Shown one piece after another: positions 40,341 to 47,300 of a stretch of DNA of 58,741 nt. Location: assembly GCF_015773195.1 (NCBI RefSeq), contig NZ_JADWYK010000023.1:1-58741 (forward strand), in the 5' to 3' direction. This DNA is from Hymenobacter guriensis. Its GTDB lineage: Bacteria; Bacteroidota; Bacteroidia; Cytophagales; Hymenobacteraceae. The notes beneath the pieces were generated by a model. That model saw nothing but the letters and a program-made list of their open reading frames with translations. It made no database searches and was not told the origin of the DNA. A program made the translations under genes and the position numbers. Position 1 is the first letter of the stretch; every line of letters starts with the position of its first letter.

Positions 40341-42980
40341 CTATTTTGAGGTGGAGGAAACGAACTCATCCACAGCGAAATCAAGGCGCTGCTCAATGAT
40401 GGTGGAGTATTCCGGCAAGCCATCCGGGCCTATCTTCGGCCGGCCGGTTTGCGGATCAAGCACGGCCACCGGCAGGCGGCGCTGGTAATGGGTTACCAGG
40501 CTGTTAAGCAGGTTGCGATCGGCCGCCCGCGAGCTGAGAATAGCGTTCAGCGCCGGAGCCGCTTCCAAGGTGTAAATCTTGGCGACGGGACCCTGCTTGA
40601 TGAGGAACTGCCGCCAGCCCTCCCCGGACTGAATGGAGCGGATCAGGCTCATTTCGTGGGTAGTAAAGCCCATTGGCTTTTCCAGGCGCTCCAAGCTGGC
40701 CTCGTTGGTGTGGCGCAGGATGATTTTCGTGGCCGAGTTGTCGATGAGCGTGTAGCCAATCGGGGATTCCACGATTTCCTTTATCCCCTGGGTGATGATA
40801 CCGATGGAGCCATTCGTTTTGCGAATGGTGCGGTACATGTTCACGATAAAGTCCTCCAGGGCTCCGCTCAACATCGACCAGGCTTCATCCATCAGGATGT
40901 ACTTCACGTCATGCGGGAACTTGCGGAACAGATCCAGCGACAATTCCGTGATAAGCATTGCCACTACCGGGTAGAGCGTCGGGTCGGCCTTCACGCGCAG
41001 CATATCAAAGCAGATCAGCCGGTAGTCCGACAGATCCACGTCGAGCTTCGCGTTCAGCACCTTGGCGTAACGTCCCCCTTCCACATATTCACCCAGTACC
41101 AGAAAAAACTCGTCCATCTGGATGTAGGCCGAGTCCTTGCGGTATTGTTCCCGCTGCTTGAGTAGGTACGGGTCCAGCTTCTCCAGCTCAGCTGCGTCCA
41201 GTCGCACGGTCATGCGCTCGTGGTAGTCCTGCACAAAGTTGTAGAAGCTCTGCATGCCAGGGTAATTCTCATCGTGGTGGCCGAGCTTGTCGTCCTTGTT
41301 GAGCGTGGCATAGTAGTCCTGCAGAAAGCGGGAGAGAATAGCGCGCTCGGATTTGGTCAGCACGCCGTCTTTGCCCGACTTCCACAGCGCCGCCAGCAGG
41401 GCCAGGTGGAAATTGAGCTTTTCATCGGTGTAGAGCCACTTATTTTCCGCATCGCGCGGAACAAAGAAGGGCGCGAACTCAATCGGGTTGGCCGGGTCGT
41501 ATTCGAAGTAGGACTTATCGAAATCCGGTCCGTTAAGTGACTGACAGGTATTGCGGTAAGAGCCGCCCACGTCGATAATGATCTGCCGCGCGCCGTTCTC
41601 AAACCGCTGGGCAATGAAGTTGCCCATAGTATAGCTCTTGCCCGAGCCGGAGGGGCCGATCGTGATGCTGTTCTGGTTGTCCTGGGTGACATCAAACAGG
41701 TTGATGCGAACCAGGTTGCGGAAGCGGTCACAGATGTATTCCCCCGTGCGGGCGGACTTAAAGGTTGTCGTCCAATGCACGTAGCAGGCCGCCCGGTCCG
41801 TGGTCGTCGGCAGCCAGCGGTCTGGCACCTGATACCCGTTGCAGGGCAGGGCCGCGAAGAAGAGGGGCAGCGTAAGGAAGTTCTCGACAGCTGCTTCCGA
41901 GCTGAACATGGAGCGCATGGCAGCGGCGGCTTTCTCCACATTTTCTTTCCGCAACGCATCCTGGGTTTCCCAGGTCAGGAGGCTGACGTGGAGCTTGCAA
42001 AGCTGTTTGCCCTCGGCCCGCACTTCGGCCGAGAAGGCATCAATTTCCGCTACACGCAAGTGATTATCCTGCGTGGCCAGCTTGGAGAGCGATTTATTGA
42101 TGGTCTTGTCGCGGTCCAGGGTTTCCAGCTCCGCTTTCGTGTCAACCACCTGGATAGACTGGGTCAGGATGTGCGGGATTGCCAGAAAATGGGTGAGCGG
42201 GTACAGCATGGGGGAAGTCACCCCGTAGTTGTTGCGCACGCAGGGAAACATCTGCAGGCCCTGGCCCGTCAGGCTCACGCAGGAGACTTTTTGCTCCCCG
42301 ACGGCCAGCGTACCCACTTCGTTATACAGCTCCCGTTCGTAATGCTGGGGCTGCCGGTCAAAGTCCAGGTTTAGGAACTGCAGGTACAGGGCACGGATCT
42401 GGTGCTCATCCATCCGCTCCAGCGTAATATCCGGTATGCCCCGCATGGCCTGAATAAACTCCTGGGTATACTGGTCGGCCAGCGCCAGCGTCTGGGTTAC
42501 CGACTCGAAGGGGTTATCCGGCAGCTTCTGATCCACATTGTTGATCAATGCGTTCAGGGCCGAAACCGGGCGTGGAGGCTTTTCCTTTTTACCGCTGGGT
42601 TTACCACTTGACTTGGACGATACGGGGGCGAAGCTCAGAAATAGGTAAGGCGAATGGTAGAGCACCATACGGTTGCCGAAATACTGGCCCATGCGGCTGC
42701 TGAAGTACTGGCCAGGCGCCGGCGGATGGACATAGGGCCGGTCGTAGTACACATCGGTTTTCTGCACGACCGTGCCGGGCGGCAGCACCTTCAGCGCCGC
42801 CTGGAACGCGACGTGGCAGGCCGTATACTGGTCCGGGTCCCACAGCTCCATCTCCACGGGAGTAAGCTTGAAAGCCACTCCAACCCGACCGTCTTTCAGG
42901 ACTAGCTTATGATTGTCGTAGAGATATACCGGGAGGGCATCACTTAGCCCGCCCTGCTTTACCTTTTTGCTTTTGAACAT
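40341..42980 (-). CDS. traG: Conjugation ATPase TraG (VirB4-like)
   Basis: 879 residues, the energy source of the secretion channel. The N-terminal DUF3875-like part (DALPVYLYDNHKLVLKDGRV, GVAFKLTPVEMELWD) is followed by the ATPase domain: Walker A ITIGPSGSGKSYTMGN near 440-455, Walker B VKYILMDEAWSML near 695, and the downstream SIGIITQGIKEIVESPIGYT, LIDNSATKIILRHTN and GEGWRQFLIKQGPVAKIYTL motifs of VirB4 proteins. Full length for the family. Its start overlaps the traF stop by 41 nt, so translation is coupled. Confidence 0.95.
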   Translation of the reverse strand: MFKSKKVKQGGLSDALPVYLYDNHKLVLKDGRVGVAFKLTPVEMELWDPDQYTACHVAFQAALKVLPPGTVVQKTDVYYDRPYVHPPAPGQYFSSRMGQYFGNRMVLYHSPYLFLSFAPVSSKSSGKPSGKKEKPPRPVSALNALINNVDQKLPDNPFESVTQTLALADQYTQEFIQAMRGIPDITLERMDEHQIRALYLQFLNLDFDRQPQHYERELYNEVGTLAVGEQKVSCVSLTGQGLQMFPCVRNNYGVTSPMLYPLTHFLAIPHILTQSIQVVDTKAELETLDRDKTINKSLSKLATQDNHLRVAEIDAFSAEVRAEGKQLCKLHVSLLTWETQDALRKENVEKAAAAMRSMFSSEAAVENFLTLPLFFAALPCNGYQVPDRWLPTTTDRAACYVHWTTTFKSARTGEYICDRFRNLVRINLFDVTQDNQNSITIGPSGSGKSYTMGNFIAQRFENGARQIIIDVGGSYRNTCQSLNGPDFDKSYFEYDPANPIEFAPFFVPRDAENKWLYTDEKLNFHLALLAALWKSGKDGVLTKSERAILSRFLQDYYATLNKDDKLGHHDENYPGMQSFYNFVQDYHERMTVRLDAAELEKLDPYLLKQREQYRKDSAYIQMDEFFLVLGEYVEGGRYAKVLNAKLDVDLSDYRLICFDMLRVKADPTLYPVVAMLITELSLDLFRKFPHDVKYILMDEAWSMLSGALEDFIVNMYRTIRKTNGSIGIITQGIKEIVESPIGYTLIDNSATKIILRHTNEASLERLEKPMGFTTHEMSLIRSIQSGEGWRQFLIKQGPVAKIYTLEAAPALNAILSSRAADRNLLNSLVTHYQRRLPVAVLDPQTGRPKIGPDGLPEYSTIIEQRLDFAVDEFVSSTSK

Positions 42981-43263
42981 GGTGAATGCCTATGGTGAGG
43001 CGTTTAGGTTGGCGTAGATGGTAGCTGGCGTAGCCCATCAGAAAGCCGGGGGGGCGGTGCTTATTCAGGTACCGCAGCGTGAAAAACAGGCCCACCGCCG
43101 TTAGAATCAGGATCAGGTAGATGAGCGGATTAATCGTAGTGCCCATGCTGAGCAGGGCCAGGAGCATCCCGCCACCGATGACAAGGCCAAAAACAAGGCC
43201 CAGGCTCTGGATATCCATTCCGAGAACCTGGGCCGGCCTTTCAATGCTTTTGTAGGAGCGCAT
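42940..43263 (-). CDS. traF: Conjugative transfer protein TraF (VirB3-like, DUF4133)
   Basis: 107 residues, typical length. Sequence MRSYKSIERPAQVLGMDIQS-LGLVF with two membrane helices, VFGLVIGGGMLLALLSMG and PLIYLILILTAVGLFFTLRY, then the RPPGFLMGYASYHLRQPKRL tail. It is the VirB3-like membrane partner of the VirB4 ATPase; its 3' end overlaps traG by 41 nt. Confidence 0.92.
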   Translation of the reverse strand: MRSYKSIERPAQVLGMDIQSLGLVFGLVIGGGMLLALLSMGTTINPLIYLILILTAVGLFFTLRYLNKHRPPGFLMGYASYHLRQPKRLTIGIHHVQKQKGKAGRAK

Positions 43264-43290
43264 CGAACGTGCTTATGAAAAAGAAGAGAA

Positions 43291-43316
43291 GTAGGGCGGC
43301 GCAGGTGCCGCCCTAC
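43291..43316 (-). terminator. Attenuator-like hairpin between traE and traF
   Basis: Perfect 10-bp GC-rich stem (43291-43300 and 43307-43316), 6-nt loop, followed on the minus strand by a pyrimidine-rich TTCTCTTCTTTTT. It lies directly after the traE stop (43325) and before traF. A leaky terminator here would give more pilin than ATPase transcript. Confidence 0.65.
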
Positions 43317-43324
43317 TGCGTTCA

Positions 43325-43768
43325 TTATTCCACGTTACCGCCGCCACCGCTGTTGCCGGTGTTGCCCACGATTTGAGATTTGAGGGAGTTGAAGCCCCAG
43401 AAGAGCAACACGCCGCCGGCCAGCCACATCATGCTGGTCATGGCGTCCGGCTCGCCACCGATGAACTTCTTGGCGGTTTTAACCAGGCCGATCATCAGGA
43501 ACACGGCGAAGATGCCCTGCGCTATAAGCAGCACCGTGGCCTTGAAGGAAGTCAGCGTGGAGCTGACGCCGCCAGTCTGGGCATTCACTTGCCCGATGAA
43601 GCCACCCAGTACCATCAGGGTGCCATAAATGCGGCGGTCCCACTTGGTCATGTTGTGTGACTGGAAATGCGCCTTGTTAAAAGCGACGGTTGCATCAGCC
43701 ACCACGGTGGCGGTAGCTCCCTGTGCCCGGTTCCAGGCCTCAGTGATTTTGCTTAGAACGTTGTTCAT
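43325..43768 (-). CDS. traE: Conjugative pilin-like protein TraE (VirB2-like, DUF4134)
   Basis: 147 residues from ATG 43768; the longer frame to 43885 overlaps the upstream gene. The N-terminal 50 residues are helical and polar, more than in most TraE proteins. Then come TLMVLGGFIGQVNAQTGGVS, with a possible VNAQ processing site, and two membrane helices (ATVLLIAQGIFAVFLMIGLV and MTSMMWLAGGVLLFWGFNSL), ending in a Gly-rich tail. This is the VirB2-like pilin. It is followed by a GC hairpin. Confidence 0.88.
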   Translation of the reverse strand: MNNVLSKITEAWNRAQGATATVVADATVAFNKAHFQSHNMTKWDRRIYGTLMVLGGFIGQVNAQTGGVSSTLTSFKATVLLIAQGIFAVFLMIGLVKTAKKFIGGEPDAMTSMMWLAGGVLLFWGFNSLKSQIVGNTGNSGGGGNVE

Positions 43769-43836
43769 GGTAATTGGGAAAAAATGAAAAAATGTGAGAA
43801 AGGGTAAATGGTGAAAAAAAGGAGGTGAAATGGAGG

Positions 43837-44142
43837 CTAGGCCTCCGGTAAAGGCTGGTTCTTCAGCTGCTGCCACAAGGTCCACTTGGACTGCTGCTCC
43901 AGGTACTCAGCATACTTGTCAGGCTGCTTGGTTGGATTAGGGGGAAGCTCTGGCTCAAGCCGGTACGTGGTGCGTGGCAGCGACTCATGATTCTGCCCGG
44001 GGGCAGGTGGTTTGAGAGCCGTCAAACGCTTATTCTGTTCCCGTTTGTGGGCTGCTCGCTGCATGCGGTTGATCACCACATACACCAGGATACCCATGCC
44101 GGAAAGCCACCCGGCGAGAATCAGATAAAGGGAAGGGTTCAC
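43837..44142 (-). CDS. Small membrane protein, first gene of the tra operon
   Basis: 101 residues. One N-terminal membrane helix (LYLILAGWLSGMGILVYVVI), then a basic stretch and a Pro-rich cytoplasmic tail ending YAEYLEQQSKWTLWQQLKNQ. I do not recognise a Tra family, but it stands at the head of the tra operon, 68 nt before traE. Operator site E lies 8 nt upstream of its ATG, so a bound regulator would directly block this operon. Confidence 0.65.
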   Translation of the reverse strand: MNPSLYLILAGWLSGMGILVYVVINRMQRAAHKREQNKRLTALKPPAPGQNHESLPRTTYRLEPELPPNPTKQPDKYAEYLEQQSKWTLWQQLKNQPLPEA

Positions 44143-44149
44143 GGCTTTA

Positions 44150-44169
44150 CGCGATTAACTTTGATTGCA
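44150..44169 (+). promoter_or_regulatory. Shared dyad operator, site E (tra operon)
   Basis: CGCGATTAACTTTGATTGCA, a full match to the consensus. It sits 8 nt from the first tra start codon, where binding would cover the promoter start or ribosome entry region. Confidence 0.7.
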
Positions 44170-44238
44170 TTTCGCTGCCAAAGATGCGAAAAAACCGAAT
44201 CAAAAAAGACTTTGCGCAATTTTTTCTAATTGCAGTAC

Positions 44239-44258
44239 AGCAATTAAGATTAATTGCG
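44239..44258 (-). promoter_or_regulatory. Shared dyad operator, site F (TOPRIM operon)
   Basis: The minus strand reads CGCAATTAATCTTAATTGCT. It lies 71 nt upstream of the 44329 start in the divergent tra/TOPRIM promoter region and has extra AATTGC half-sites at 44229-44234 and nearby. Sites E and F face each other 70 nt apart. Confidence 0.7.
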
Positions 44259-44328
44259 TGATAAAGGAGGCGTCATTGCGTAGTATTGTCTACTTAATGT
44301 CCATTTTCCTTCTTCATCCCAACTGCCC

Positions 44329-47300
44329 ATGAACTCACCAACGGGGGGCCGCCCGCGGCCAAACGACGACTCGGAGCTGGAACGCTTCAAAGACCAAATA
44401 CCTATCGTACCCCTGGCCACCGGCCGCTATGGGTATGACATTACCGACAAGGCCCGTAACGACTCCTGGCATAAGCTGGAGAAGGGAGGGGAAATCCTGA
44501 TTGTAAGCAAAAAGGATGGGCGTGACGTGTACATGAACGCCCACGACACGAAGGACAGCGGCTCGGTAGTAGACTTTGTAAAGACCCGGGATGGTCTGAA
44601 CCTTGGCCAGACGCGGCAGCAGCTACGTCAGTACCTGGGAGAGGGCGGCCCGGAGCAGGATCGGCAGCAGCTGGCCCTGCGGCCGGAACCGACGCGCACG
44701 CGCCAGGCCGAGCGCGGGCCGGATGCCTCCCTGCCGGAGGACCCCCGTGAACGGCGAGATGAGTTGCTGAAGCGGACCCTGGGCGTACAGCCGGCCCTGA
44801 CCGATAAAAGCTACCTGCGTGAGCGGGGCCTGAGCGACGAGACGATCAACGCCCCGGCCTTTCAGGGGCGCGTGTTCACCGGCCAGAACGGCCCGCATAA
44901 GAACACGGTGTTCCCGCTGCTCAATGAAGGTGGGTTTTCGTCCTACGAGGAGCGCAACCACAATTTCAAGTCACAGATGCCCGGACCCCGCGACGGCATC
45001 TGGGTCAGCCACCCTACGCAGGGCAAGGGGAGCGCCGTAGAGCGTATCGTCGTCGGGGAAAGCCCGATTGACGCCATGAGCAAGTACCAGCTGGAGCAGC
45101 CAGGCGGATCAGGGCCAAGTACCATGTACATCACCAGCAGCGGCACCGTCTCGCAGCGGCAGGTGGAGCTGATGCAAAAGGTCATCGACCGGCAGCAGCC
45201 GAAAGAGGTGGTGCTGGCCAACGATAACGATGCGGCAGGGGTGCGCTTCAACCTCAACTACATGAACGACTTCCGGGCACCGCGGCAAAACGTGGCCCTG
45301 GAAACGGGTAGTGAGACGCCCGAGCAGCAGCGCGGCAACGTTACTTGGCGGGCCCAGCGCGGGGGTGAGTACCACACGGATCTGAAAATTACCTTTGAAA
45401 CCGAACGCCAGCGCGAGGGGCGGGCGGCCGTGGCCGGCCTGCAGGAAAAGGTTGACGGCTGGCGCAAGGAAGGGGGCGATCAAGCTGCGTCGCTGGAAGT
45501 GGTCCGCATGGGCAGTGACCAAACCGTAGCCCGCGTGACGGTTACCAACGACCAACTGCCACAGCTGCGCGGTTTGGTGCAGGAGCTGCACGCCCAGCGT
45601 GAAGCGGGCATGCCGGAAGCGCAGCGCACACCGCCTGGTTTTTTCAAGTGGGAAGCGGCCCTGAGTAAGGATTATAACCAGGACCTGACCGATCAGCAAA
45701 CGGAACAGCGGATGCAGCGCGCCCGCGAGCAGGCCGGATTCGACAAAGGGGTGACTGCCCAGCAGGCTAGCGTTTCGCCCATCGAGCGCCCCTTGATGCT
45801 GGAGATTGTCGAACAAGGCCAGCGGCAGAACGGGGGCGGAGCCGCCGGCCAGATTGAGCAGGACCTTCGTAAGGCTGGCCTATCAATCCTTGACCGGAAA
45901 CAGGAAATTGACCAAGCCAGCGGTGTGCGCACCACGCACCTGCAGGCGCAGTACCTGGTGACCGACCCCGAGCCACAACGCAAGGCAATCAGCACCCAGC
46001 TGGAAATTATCAGCCGCGCCCCCGGCGTCACGCTGACCGAAACCGAGGCGCACGCGCAGGAGCGCCGGCAGCTTACAAACGCCCCTGCCGTTAAGCCAGT
46101 AGAGTTGCCGGAGCGCCAGTTGGCCGAAAGTAAAGCGGTTTTCAGCGCAGCAACGAAGGAGTTAAGCAAAGGCCTCGAAGAGCAAGGTATTCCCCTGCAG
46201 GCGGCCCGATTAAGCGAAATAAGCCGGAATGTACTGGAGCGGGATATTATGCCTTTGCGGGGCCTTGACCGCGAAAACCTGAATGGGGCGATAGCGATAG
46301 CGGAGAAATTGCCAGCCCTGCAGGAAAAAGGGCAGCCAGGGCCGTTGGTACTAGCCGTGCAGCAGGCGGACAAGTCAATGCATGAGCGCTACCAGACGGT
46401 TCAGGAACTAGGGGGAAGTGGTGTGCAGCGAGGCGCTGTAATCGTACTCGATGAAAAAGCCGGGGGAGAAAACCGGGCGGTACCGGTATGGAAAGATCTG
46501 AAAGCCGAAGGCGCCGGCGTGGGCAACATCGTGCAGCGCGAAGTTGCTCCAGGAATCATGGAGCGACGGATAGATTTCAAATACGATCCGGCACCCGGCC
46601 AGGCGGCTGCCGGCGTAGAAGCCGTACTGCGGGCTGCTGAGCGCAGTCCCGGCGTGATGGTCGAGGAGCCCGCGCAGGCCCGGCAGGTGCGCCAGGCGGG
46701 GGCCGCCGTATTCAGCCAGGAAGAACAGGCTGCCGGCAGGGCGGTAAACTCGCTGCGCCCAACGTATCCATCCAGCAGTACCGAATGGGTAACCTACGCC
46801 GTGACCAGCGCGGCTCCAAGTGGCAGCCCCGAGCTGCGGGAGCAGGCCGATGTGGTGCGAAAAGCGGGGGGGGTTATCGTGCCGTTGGCGGGGCAGAGCC
46901 AGGGTGAGCAGACGCAGCTGGTTAGCTTTCATTTACAGGACCCCCGCCTGGGCGCCATCAGCGAAGCTACCCGGCAAATGAGTGAAAATGGCGGCAACCG
47001 CTACGATGTGGAACGCCGCGTAAGCGTTGGGGAAGCCGGTGGGTGGGCTGCTGGCCTGGTCCGCCTGACAGAGGCCCAGGACGCGGCTACGCGTACCCCA
47101 CAGATCCTGGATGATCTGCGCGCTAATGGCGTCCTCATTCAGGGGCAGCAGCGCGTCGAAGCGCCGGCGGGCTTCGTGCGCGAGGAGCTACGCATTGCCT
47201 ATCAAACGGAGCAGAATCCCCTGGGCATCGGAAACGTGCTGGATGCGCTCAAACGCAGCCCCGGGGTAGAGCTGGAAGAAGGAGCCCGGCAGCAGCAGGC

